Assembly (NCBI GenBank): GCA_002695185.1
Contig: NZOF01000088.1
Span: 1-48,332 of the forward strand
Source: Erythrobacter sp.
GTDB taxonomy: Bacteria > Pseudomonadota > Alphaproteobacteria > Sphingomonadales > Sphingomonadaceae
Direction of reading: 5' to 3'
Length of the DNA stretch: 48,332 nt
Under the pieces are notes generated by a model. That model saw nothing but the letters and a program-made list of their open reading frames with translations. It ran no database searches and was not told the DNA's origin. This document shows, piece after piece, positions 27,134 to 33,993 of the stretch (positions within the stretch are counted from its first letter, which is position 1; every line of letters starts with the position of its first letter). The position numbers and the translations under genes are program-made.

Positions 27134-28063
27134 ATGGAGACACTCGCCAACCTGGAAGCGTTTGTTCGTAGCGCGGAGGCAAACAGCTTCTCAGGCGCGG
27201 CTCGCCGACTCTCCCTCACGCCGGCCGCGGTCAGCCGGAACGTCGGCATGCTCGAACGAAACCTGGGCGTACGGCTGTTCCATCGCTCGACACGCAAGTT
27301 GGCCCTGACGGAAGAGGGTGAAGCCTTCCTGCAAAGCATCGGCGACAGCCTTGCCGATCTTCAGAGCGCAATCGACGGCGCCTCGCAGATCAAGGGCGAG
27401 CCAGTCGGCGTCCTGAAAGTGAGCATGAGCCTCTCTTTCGCCATGGGCTACGTCCTTCCCGCGCTGCCGGAATTTCTCAGCAGGTATCCGGGCATCCGGC
27501 CCGATTGGCATTTCGATAGCCGCCAGGTCGACTTGGTCGCGGAAGGCTTCGACGTCGCGATCGGTGGAGGCTTTGATCTAAGTCCTGGAATAGTCGCCAA
27601 GGCACTGGCGCCCGTTCACGTCGTCGCCGTCTGCGCGCCGAGTTATTTCGGCAGAAAAGCTCTACCGCCGAGCCCAACCGATCTCGCTGAATACGATGGC
27701 ATTCTCATGCGCTTCTCGACATCGGGTCGCATCCGACAATGGGTGATGCGGAATGCTCAAGGGGATGAGGAGCGCGCGCTGTTGAAGGAGACAATCGTGA
27801 TGAGCGATTCTGCCCCGATGATACAAGCGGCCCTTGCGGGGCTTGGCATCGCAATGGTGGCTATGCCGGACGCACTTCCGCATCTGGAAAGCGGCGCGCT
27901 GATACGCATTCTCCCCAAATGGTATGCGGATGCGGGATCAATATCGCTCTACTACTCAGGCCGCGCCTTACAACCGCTCAAGACGAGAGCATTCATCGAC
28001 TTCTACACTGAGCATTTTCGGAAAGAGCGTATCAGCGCGCGGTTCGCTGGAAGCCTCAAGTAA
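27134..28063 (+). CDS. LysR family regulator, divergent from the F420-reductase-like gene
   Basis: 309 aa. METLANLEAFVRSAEANSFSG opens a CrgA/AaeR-type LysR; the helix-turn-helix is at about 15-50 (AARRLSLTPAAVSRNVGMLER) with linker HRSTRKLALTEEGEAFL. The effector domain includes DVAIGGGFDLSPGIVAKAL and RFSTSGRIRQW. The start ATG is 115 bp from the divergent reductase start, with a LysR-box palindrome between. Likely activates that reductase and represses itself. Confidence 0.92.
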   Translation: METLANLEAFVRSAEANSFSGAARRLSLTPAAVSRNVGMLERNLGVRLFHRSTRKLALTEEGEAFLQSIGDSLADLQSAIDGASQIKGEPVGVLKVSMSLSFAMGYVLPALPEFLSRYPGIRPDWHFDSRQVDLVAEGFDVAIGGGFDLSPGIVAKALAPVHVVAVCAPSYFGRKALPPSPTDLAEYDGILMRFSTSGRIRQWVMRNAQGDEERALLKETIVMSDSAPMIQAALAGLGIAMVAMPDALPHLESGALIRILPKWYADAGSISLYYSGRALQPLKTRAFIDFYTEHFRKERISARFAGSLK

Positions 28064-28187
28064 GCCGGCGCAATCCATTGCCCCGACGATTGTCCCAGCA
28101 GATATTGACCGAGGTGGCTGCGAGCGCCGGGACTTTCACCCAGTTCGCGATAGAACGATCGCAGCCCCTCCCTGTCATGGGCCAGGT

Positions 28188-28925
28188 TTAGGTCAGCGTA
28201 CCGCCGTCAACCGTCAGGATGGTGCCCGTGATCTGACGCGCGGCATTCGACGCGAGAAATGCGACCGCAGCCGCCACGTCCTCGGGCTCGCCATACCGCC
28301 CCAGTGGGATCAAGGCCCGCTGGAAATCACCGAACTCGCCTTCGGCCGGGTTCATTTCCGTGTTCGTGGAGCCAGGCTGCACCAGATTGACGGTGATATC
28401 ACGAGGGCCCAGTTCGCGCGCCAGACCTCGCGTAAATGACTGGAGGGCGGATTTCGTCATCGAGTAAACCGTCGACGGCCCGACAATCCGTTCGGCGCCG
28501 GCGGACCCGATCGTGATGATGCGCCCCCCGGCAGTGAGGTGGGGCATGGCCGCCTGGGAGGCCAGGATCGGCGACCGCGCATTGACGGCAAAGAGCGCGT
28601 CGATCTCGTCAACCGTGAAGTCCGCCACGTCCTTGTAGGTGGCGATCGCGGCATTGTTGACGAGGATATCCAGACCGCCAAGGGCGCTCACTGCCTCGTC
28701 CACCGAGCGCTTAATCGCAATCGGATCTGCGCTGTCGGCCTGGATTGCGACGGCGGCACGGCCCTTCCTCTTTATCAATTCCACCACCTCTGCCGCACGG
28801 CCGGCGGAATGCGCGTAGGTGATGGCAACGTCCGCGCCTTTGTCCGCCAGAGCAACCGCAATGGCCGCACCAATCCCGCGCGACCCTCCGGTCACCAGGG
28901 CGCGTTTTCCAGTCAGTTCAGTCAT
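28188..28925 (-). CDS. SDR family oxidoreductase (FabG-like)
   Basis: 245 aa classical short-chain dehydrogenase. Cofactor motif TGGSRGIG (about 12-19), structural NNAA, catalytic Ser near 138 and Tyr-x-x-x-Lys (YSMTK). LGPRDITVNLVQPG is the Pro-Gly turn region and the C-terminus TGTILTVDGG is standard. The chosen ATG 28925 has a GGAAGGA stretch upstream; the open frame before it lacks coding character. NADPH preference is likely from the Arg after the second Gly. It resembles the broken SDR at 9700-9924, and is the last accessory gene before the ICE backbone. Confidence 0.93.
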   Translation of the reverse strand: MTELTGKRALVTGGSRGIGAAIAVALADKGADVAITYAHSAGRAAEVVELIKRKGRAAVAIQADSADPIAIKRSVDEAVSALGGLDILVNNAAIATYKDVADFTVDEIDALFAVNARSPILASQAAMPHLTAGGRIITIGSAGAERIVGPSTVYSMTKSALQSFTRGLARELGPRDITVNLVQPGSTNTEMNPAEGEFGDFQRALIPLGRYGEPEDVAAAVAFLASNAARQITGTILTVDGGTLT

Positions 28926-29238
28926 CAGATATTCCTTCCTCAGTGTTTGCGCGACGGGATCGCGGCATGGCGATGTTCGCCGTTCATCACGCGATCGATG
29001 TTGGCGCCGCACTTGAAGATGGAGGGGATGCCGCTTCACAATAAGCGCGAAATCAGTTGATTGATCTTCAACGGATCGTTTGCAATGGGTAGGAGCGATA
29101 CTCCCGGATCGCTCGCTGAGCTTGCTTCCGCTGCGCTGCATCTGTCGCCTTCAACTGCCGGTTCCTTGGCAGCCTTCGGGATCAAAGCGAGCCAAGCGGC
29201 GCTCACGGACATCGCGGGAGGGGAAAGCCTTCCCCTGC

Positions 29239-29286
29239 GGCCGAGCCCACGGTCTCGGCCGACCCCTTCTGCGGGGGAGACCCCGC
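29239..29286 (+). other. two strong hairpins before the first ICE gene
   Basis: Hairpin 1: GGCCGAG (29239-29245) with CTCGGCC (29254-29260). Hairpin 2: GCGGGG (29271-29276), GAGA loop, CCCCGC (29281-29286), a perfect stem with a GNRA tetraloop. Neither has a T-tract, so a structured leader is more likely than a terminator. The gap 28926-29378 otherwise holds no gene. Confidence 0.5.
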
Positions 29287-29320
29287 AACGCCCCGAGAGC
29301 GAGAGTGCTGACGGCTTTTC

Positions 29321-29378
29321 CGTGACGGGTTGAGGGTTGGAGAAGAGGTCGCCGGCGCCCGTCATGGAGATTGGTCCC
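29321..29378 (+). promoter_or_regulatory. structured 5' leader of the DUF932 gene (radC-motif-like), copy 1
   Basis: CGTGACGGGTT starts a segment closing with GGCGCCCGTC: GACGGG (29324-29329) pairs with CCCGTC (29358-29363). The same outline, with near-identical ends, occurs 16 bp before the ParB-like gene (30691-30734), and a divergent form before the helicase gene. The radC RNA motif is a described alphaproteobacterial leader before genes for DNA-interacting proteins such as anti-restriction proteins. I assign this by resemblance of outline and gene context only. Confidence 0.5.
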
Positions 29379-30575
29379 ATGACACAGGTTTCAGTTCTCG
29401 ATGCCCGCCGCGACTCTCGTGGTGGCTACAAGGTCGATGTCGGCCGCGGCCAGCGGATCGGCCGCGTCTCGTCGGAATGGTTCTCGCGTCCGGCCGACGA
29501 GCGTTATCTGTCGCTGTCGGAGCTGGCCCAATCGGCGCGCGACCGCGCGGATCGCAGCCGGACGCGGGTGGTGGAGAGCGGCCTTATCCATGTGGAGGCG
29601 AGCCGCAGCGATGCAGAACGCTTGGCATTGATCCTTCCCGGCTCGGATACATCTATCGCCCCGACCCATTGGAGCTTCGGCCAACTGGCCAGACTGGTCG
29701 GCGCGCCGGCCGCCTATCTGCGCCAGCTCCCGGCGCCGCTCGCCGCCATCAACCTGCAATATGGCCTTACGTCCAATCGGGCCGAGCAGATCAAGACGCT
29801 CGAAACCGATAACGGTCGTGTCGAACTGCGGGCCGTCACCGGCTTGGACTATGGCCGCATCTTCGACCACGAACTGGTCGAGGCGGTGCAACGCATTGCT
29901 GGCAACGGCACGGGCGACACGCGCTGGAAGGTGCCCGGCGTGCTGGACTGGTCGACCGGCGTCTACAATCCGCGCGTCGACATCACCAAGGACACAACGA
30001 CGCTCTATGCCTCCGATCGAGACGTCTTCCTGTTCCTCGTCGATGACCTGAACCCGATCGAGGCCGGCCGGCTCCCGGACGGCTCTCCAGATCTCTATTT
30101 TCGCGGTTTCTATTGCTGGAACTCCGAGGTCGGCGCCAAGACACTCGGCATGGCGAGCTTCTATCTGCGCGCCGTCTGCCAGAATCGTAATTTGTGGGGC
30201 GTGGAGGATTTCGAGGAAATCACCATCCGCCACTCCAAATATGCCGCCAACCGCTTCGCCCATGAGGCGGCGCCGGCGCTGGCGAACTTTGCCAACTCCT
30301 CAGCTCTGCCCTTCGTCAACGGCATCAAGGCGGCTCGGGAGAGGATCGTGGCGCGCACCGACGAGGATCGTACCGACTTCCTGCGTCGCCGCGGCTTCTC
30401 GAAGGCCGAGACCAGCAAGATCATTGACACCGTGCTGGCCGAGGAAGGCCGGCCACCCGAGTCGATCTTCGATTTCGTGCAGGGCATCACCGCCGTTGCC
30501 CGCGACAAGGCGCATCAGGACGCCCGTCTCGACATGGAGGCCAAGGCTAAGAAGCTGCTCGATCGGGCGGCCTGA
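29379..30575 (+). CDS. DUF932 domain-containing protein
   Basis: 398 aa. DUF932 core visible in the middle and C-terminal half (VDDLNPIEAGRLPDGSPDLYFRGFYCWNSEVGAKT; LGMASFYLRAVCQNRNLWG; EEITIRHSKYAANRF). These proteins are common in plasmids, phages and ICEs; function unproven, though related phage/plasmid proteins are suspected to act on DNA. An internal ATG 29379 is preferred to 29337 because of GGAG spacing and because the family starts at MTQVSVLDAR. It is the leftmost gene of the ICE backbone, followed by a hairpin and then the ParB-like gene with the same type of leader. Confidence 0.88.
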   Translation: MTQVSVLDARRDSRGGYKVDVGRGQRIGRVSSEWFSRPADERYLSLSELAQSARDRADRSRTRVVESGLIHVEASRSDAERLALILPGSDTSIAPTHWSFGQLARLVGAPAAYLRQLPAPLAAINLQYGLTSNRAEQIKTLETDNGRVELRAVTGLDYGRIFDHELVEAVQRIAGNGTGDTRWKVPGVLDWSTGVYNPRVDITKDTTTLYASDRDVFLFLVDDLNPIEAGRLPDGSPDLYFRGFYCWNSEVGAKTLGMASFYLRAVCQNRNLWGVEDFEEITIRHSKYAANRFAHEAAPALANFANSSALPFVNGIKAARERIVARTDEDRTDFLRRRGFSKAETSKIIDTVLAEEGRPPESIFDFVQGITAVARDKAHQDARLDMEAKAKKLLDRAA

Positions 30576-30580
30576 TCTCC

Positions 30581-30620
30581 GCAAGGCCGGGGATGCGGTT
30601 TGCCGTGTCTCCGGCTTTGC
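30581..30620 (+). terminator. hairpin downstream of the DUF932 gene
   Basis: GCAAGGCCGG (30581-30590) pairs with CCGGCTTTGC (30611-30620) with one G-T pair, 6 bp after the stop codon. No clear T-tract follows, so termination may be partial, separating the DUF932 and ParB transcription units. Confidence 0.4.
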
Positions 30621-30690
30621 GCTTCCGTGCCTTTCAGGTTTCCCGGTCCGTGGCGCTGCCCCCTCTAGAGGAAGAGGGCGGCGCTTCGCT

Positions 30691-30749
30691 TCGTGACGGG
30701 TTTAGGGCTGAGAGAGAGTCTCTCGGCGCCCGTCGCGGAGTAAATCCCG
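30691..30749 (+). promoter_or_regulatory. structured 5' leader of the ParB-like gene (radC-motif-like), copy 2
   Basis: Outer stem GACGGG (30695-30700) with CCCGTC (30729-30734); inner hairpin GAGAG (30712-30716), AGT, CTCTC (30720-30724). Sequence and order match copy 1 at 29321-29363 (CGTGACGGGTT, AG-rich middle, GGCGCCCGTC). The ATG follows 16 bp after the stem, so folding could influence ribosome entry. Confidence 0.55.
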
Positions 30750-32897
30750 ATGGCTACTGCAGTTCAAAAGATCGTCCTGTCGTCCTCGCGCGACATCCCC
30801 TTCAACAAGCTGGTGCTCAGCCAGTCCAACGTCCGGCGTGTGAAGGCCGGCGTGTCGATCGACGACCTGGCGGCCTCGATCGCGCGGCGCGGCCTCATCC
30901 AGAGCCTCAGCGTCGTACCCGTGGTCGATGCCGAGGGACAGGAGACTGGCATGTTCGAAGTGCCGGCCGGCGGCCGCCGCTTCCGCGCGCTGGAGCTGCT
31001 GGTCAAGCAGAAGCGCCTCGCCAAGATTGCCCCGGTGCCGTGCGTCGTGCGTCAGCGCGACGACGAAGTCCTCTCCGAGGAAGTCTCGCTGGTCGAGAAC
31101 ATCGACCGCGCGCCGCTCCATCCGCTGGACCAGTTCCGCGCCTTCCAGGACATGCGGGTGAAGGGCAAGTCCGAGGAGGAGATCGCCGCGGCGCTCTTCG
31201 TGCCGGTCCAGGTGGTCAAGCAGCGCCTGCGCCTTGCGGCCGCGTCGCCCACCTTGCTCGATGTCTATGCCGAGGACGGCATGACGCTCGACCAGCTCAT
31301 GGCCTTCACCGTCACCGACGACCATGCCCGCCAGGAACAGGTCTGGGAGGCGATCAAGGTTGCCTGGTCTAAGGAGCCGTATCAGATCCGGCGCATGCTG
31401 ACCGAGACGACAGTCCGCGCCTCGGACAAGCGGGCCGTGTTCGTCGGCGTCGAAGCCTATGAGCTGGCGGGCGGCATCGTCATGCGCGACCTGTTCCAGT
31501 CCGATGACGGCGGCTGGCTGCAGGATGCGGCGCTGCTCGATCGGCTGGTCGCAGAGAAGCTGAAGGCGACGGCCGAGACGATCGCCGCCGAGGGCTGGAA
31601 GTGGATCGAGGTCGCGGTCGGCTTCCCCTATGACGCCACGCGTGGCCTGCGCGAGCTGCAGGGCGAGCCGCTCGACCTGACTGCGGAGGAACGGGCGACG
31701 ATCGACGTGCTCAACGCCGAATATCAGAAGCTCGAGGCCGAATATGAAGGGGCCGACGAACTGCCCGACGAGGTCGACCAGCGGCTTGGCGAGATCGAGA
31801 CGGCGCTGTCCGCCTTCGAGACCCGTCCGGTCCGTTTCGACGCTGACGACATTGCCCGCGCGGGCGTGTTCATCAGCATCGCGCATGACGGCAGCGTCGC
31901 CATCGATCGCGGCTACGTCAGGGCCGAGGACGAAGCTCCCGAACCCGGCATCGAAACCGATGGGGACGAGACCGGAAGTCAGCCGGGCGAACCCGGTGCG
32001 CCCGCCGTGCAGCGTGCCGTCATCACGATCGGCGGCCAGCCCGTCGAGACGGAGGACGACGAGGACGACGCGATCAAGCCGCTCCCCGAGCGCCTGATCA
32101 TCGAGCTGACGGCCTATCGCACGCTGGCGCTGCGCAACGCCGTCGCGGAAAACCCGCACGTCGCCATGACCGCGCTGCTGCACAAGCTGGTCTCCGACAC
32201 CTTCATGACCCGCATGTACACGGGCGCCATGGAGGCCGGGGTGAAGCACGTCTTCTTCCCGGCGCAGGATGCGCTGAAGGACAGCCCATCCGCCCGTGCG
32301 GTGCAGGACCGGCACGCCGCCTGGGCCGGCGACATCCCGAAGGAGGACGACGCCCTGTGGGACTGGCTCGCGGGCCTGGACGACGCCAGCCGGATGGCGC
32401 TGCTCGCGCATTGCGTCAGCTATGGCGTCAACGCGCTCTATGAGCGGCCGAACCCGCACAGCGCCGGCGGCGTGTCGCAGCACACGCTCGACATGCGGCT
32501 CGCCCAGGCCGACCGCCTGACGAAGGCGACGGGCCTCGACCTGGTGGAGGCCGGCTGGCGCCCGACCTTCGGCAACTACCTCAATCGCGTCACCAAGCCT
32601 CGCATCCTGCAGGCGGTGCGCGAGGGCGTCGGCGAACAGGCCGCGCAGCTCATCGACCACCTGAAGAAGGGCGACATGGCCAAGGAGGCTGAACGTCTGT
32701 TGGCCGACAGCGGCTGGCTCCCCGAGCCGCTGCGTCTCATCGACGATGCCGACGCGTCCACGCCGGACGTCGAGACCGACAGCGGAGACGCCAGTGACGA
32801 TGGCGACGCGGCGCTGCCCGCATTCCTCGCCGGCGACGACGAGGAGGTCACGGCCGAGGCCGACGCCGATGAACCGCACCTTGTCGCGGCCGAGTGA
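30750..32897 (+). CDS. large ParB/RepB/Spo0J N-domain protein of the ICE
   Basis: 715 aa. Residues 15-130 form the ParB N-terminal (ParB/Srx) domain: PFNKLVLSQSNVRR, GLIQSLSVVPVV, PAGGRRFRAL (equivalent of GERRxRA) and SLVENIDRAPLHPLDQF. A helix-turn-helix segment follows (EEEIAAALFVPVQVVKQRLRLA). The rest is a long extension found in ICE and plasmid homologues, with an acidic linker (about 400-440) and an acidic C-terminal tail. It is much larger than chromosomal ParB (about 300 aa), and a ParA is encoded 16 kb away, so classic ParAB partition is uncertain. ICE homologues are often called plasmid stabilisation or nuclease-like proteins. Confidence 0.9.
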   Translation: MATAVQKIVLSSSRDIPFNKLVLSQSNVRRVKAGVSIDDLAASIARRGLIQSLSVVPVVDAEGQETGMFEVPAGGRRFRALELLVKQKRLAKIAPVPCVVRQRDDEVLSEEVSLVENIDRAPLHPLDQFRAFQDMRVKGKSEEEIAAALFVPVQVVKQRLRLAAASPTLLDVYAEDGMTLDQLMAFTVTDDHARQEQVWEAIKVAWSKEPYQIRRMLTETTVRASDKRAVFVGVEAYELAGGIVMRDLFQSDDGGWLQDAALLDRLVAEKLKATAETIAAEGWKWIEVAVGFPYDATRGLRELQGEPLDLTAEERATIDVLNAEYQKLEAEYEGADELPDEVDQRLGEIETALSAFETRPVRFDADDIARAGVFISIAHDGSVAIDRGYVRAEDEAPEPGIETDGDETGSQPGEPGAPAVQRAVITIGGQPVETEDDEDDAIKPLPERLIIELTAYRTLALRNAVAENPHVAMTALLHKLVSDTFMTRMYTGAMEAGVKHVFFPAQDALKDSPSARAVQDRHAAWAGDIPKEDDALWDWLAGLDDASRMALLAHCVSYGVNALYERPNPHSAGGVSQHTLDMRLAQADRLTKATGLDLVEAGWRPTFGNYLNRVTKPRILQAVREGVGEQAAQLIDHLKKGDMAKEAERLLADSGWLPEPLRLIDDADASTPDVETDSGDASDDGDAALPAFLAGDDEEVTAEADADEPHLVAAE

Positions 32898-32904
32898 CGA
32901 ACTC

Positions 32905-32938
32905 CCGGAGCGGCTTCGGCCGCTCCGGCTCTTTCTCC
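32905..32938 (+). terminator. terminator-like hairpin after the ParB-like gene
   Basis: Perfect 10-bp stem CCGGAGCGGC (32905-32914), TTCG loop, GCCGCTCCGG (32919-32928), followed by the pyrimidine run CTCTTTCTCC. It starts 8 bp after the stop codon and lies just before the next small gene. Confidence 0.65.
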
Positions 32939-32956
32939 AACCGAATGAGCATCGCC

Positions 32957-33174
32957 ATGTCGCGATCCACCCCGTCGCCACGCCGCGTCGTCTTCCAGTT
33001 CCTCGTTCCCGTGCATGTCGAGGTCGAGGACGGGCTCGTCGGCCGCGTGACGATCATCGACGAAACCCCGTGCGCGATCCCACCGTCGTCGAAGGCGATC
33101 CCGCCTATCTCGCCGACGCCGTGCGCGCCGCCGACGACGGCCAAGCCTGGCCATCCTGGAAGTTCGGCTACTAG
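32957..33174 (+). pseudogene. small conserved ICE protein with a one-base frameshift
   Basis: Reading from ATG 32957 (or 32945) gives MSRSTPSPRRVVFQFLVPVH, then VEVEDGLVGRVTIIDETP. The frame then changes to nonsense (Pro/Ser-rich). The neighbouring frame resumes a natural sequence, RDPTVVEGDPAYLADAVRAA with end WPSWKFGY and a stop at 33172-33174. One G missing after the CCCC run at 33066-33070 would restore a single 72-aa protein (ETPVRDPTVVEG). This is either a real deletion, a sequencing error at a homopolymer, or less likely a -1 frameshift. The family is common in this position of related ICEs; function unknown. Confidence 0.6.
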
Positions 33175-33198
33175 CCGCCGCCACCCCGAACCCACTCC

Positions 33199-33226
33199 GA
33201 GCCCGGCCCGAGCGCCGGGCTCTTTT
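33199..33226 (+). terminator. rho-independent terminator
   Basis: GAGCCCGG (33199-33206), 8-base loop, CCGGGCTC (33215-33222), followed by TTTT. It separates the small frameshifted gene from the gene at 33244. Confidence 0.7.
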
Positions 33227-33243
33227 CGTTTCCGGAGCCCGCC

Positions 33244-33657
33244 ATGACCGATTTCTTCACCCGCTATTCCTGCCTGCTCGACCTCGGCACCTCCGCCAAT
33301 GTCGCCCGGGCCTTCGACATCTACGCCATGCTGATGGCCCAGAACGGCCGCGAGGACCCGCCCGCCGAGCCGTTTCGTCTGTCGGTAACACCCGACCACG
33401 GTGCGTCGCGGCTCTGGCTGCGCGCCCCCGGCACCGCAGATCAGCAGCTTGCGATCACCTTCGTGACGCGCTGCGCCGAGGCCTTCGGGCTGACCGGCCG
33501 CTGGGGATTCCAATGGGCCGGCATCGCCTCCGATCCCTTGATCGACGGCTTTTCGGGCGGCGCGCATGTCCTCGATCTCGCCACCGGCGAGACGATCGCG
33601 TGGACGAGCACCGGCAGCTGGCTCGCCGACCGGTTTGCCGAAGGAGGCGCGCGATGA
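33244..33657 (+). CDS. conserved hypothetical ICE protein
   Basis: 137 aa, soluble, mildly acidic, with no recognised catalytic motif (SCLLDLGTSANVARAFDIYA; LRAPGTADQQLAITFVTRCA; GFQWAGIASDPLIDGFSGGA). GGAG precedes ATG 33244. It overlaps the next gene by ATGA at 33654, so the two are translationally coupled. Genes of this size sit between the ParB-like and helicase genes in related elements; function unknown. Confidence 0.75.
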   Translation: MTDFFTRYSCLLDLGTSANVARAFDIYAMLMAQNGREDPPAEPFRLSVTPDHGASRLWLRAPGTADQQLAITFVTRCAEAFGLTGRWGFQWAGIASDPLIDGFSGGAHVLDLATGETIAWTSTGSWLADRFAEGGAR

Positions 33658-33905
33658 GCATCCCCGACCATGCACGCGCCAATTTCCAGACGCTGCTGCG
33701 CGCCGCGAAAGGCGGCGACCTGGCGCTGATGGAATGCACCGACGTGGCGACCGGCGAGCCGCGCTACGTCATCTGCGCCGTCGGCCGCGATGACGGCGAA
33801 TTCGTCTTCACGCCGTTCGGCCATCTCGCCGACGGCAATCCCTTCGAGATCTACAGCCCACCGGAAGCCGGTGCGGCAGGCCAGGTTCCGCCCGCGCCAG
33901 AGTGA
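33654..33905 (+). CDS. small conserved ICE protein
   Basis: 83 aa, MSIPDHARANFQTLLRAAKG then DLALMECTDVATGEPRYVIC and FTPFGHLADGNPFEIY. It looks like the DUF6117 family that occurs next to anti-restriction and helicase genes of alphaproteobacterial mobile elements; I am only moderately sure of the family name. It starts on the ATGA overlapping the previous stop. No membrane segment. Confidence 0.75.
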   Translation: MSIPDHARANFQTLLRAAKGGDLALMECTDVATGEPRYVICAVGRDDGEFVFTPFGHLADGNPFEIYSPPEAGAAGQVPPAPE

Positions 33906-33910
33906 GGGGG

Positions 33911-33993
33911 TGGCCGGGACGGGTTTGAGCCCGTCCGGTCGAGAGAGAGCGCCGGGCCGGCTCGCTCCTGTCCCGCTCTCCGAGGTTCCCCTC
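33911..33993 (+). promoter_or_regulatory. structured 5' leader of the helicase gene (divergent copy 3)
   Basis: GGACGGG (33917-33923), TTTGAG, CCCGTCC (33930-33936) is a perfect 7-bp hairpin. An alternative pairing CGGGAC (33915-33920) with GTCCCG (33970-33975) would enclose the GAGAGAGAG tract, like the outer stem of copies 1 and 2. The two structures are mutually exclusive, which could serve as a switch. Helicase ATG at 33994. Confidence 0.45.

Noticed and set aside
30702..32981. 759-codon open frame on the minus strand opposite the ParB-like gene
   Set aside because: Arises from the GC-rich codon bias of the real plus-strand gene, which has recognisable ParB motifs; the antisense product has no known motif and is rich in Arg/Gly/His.
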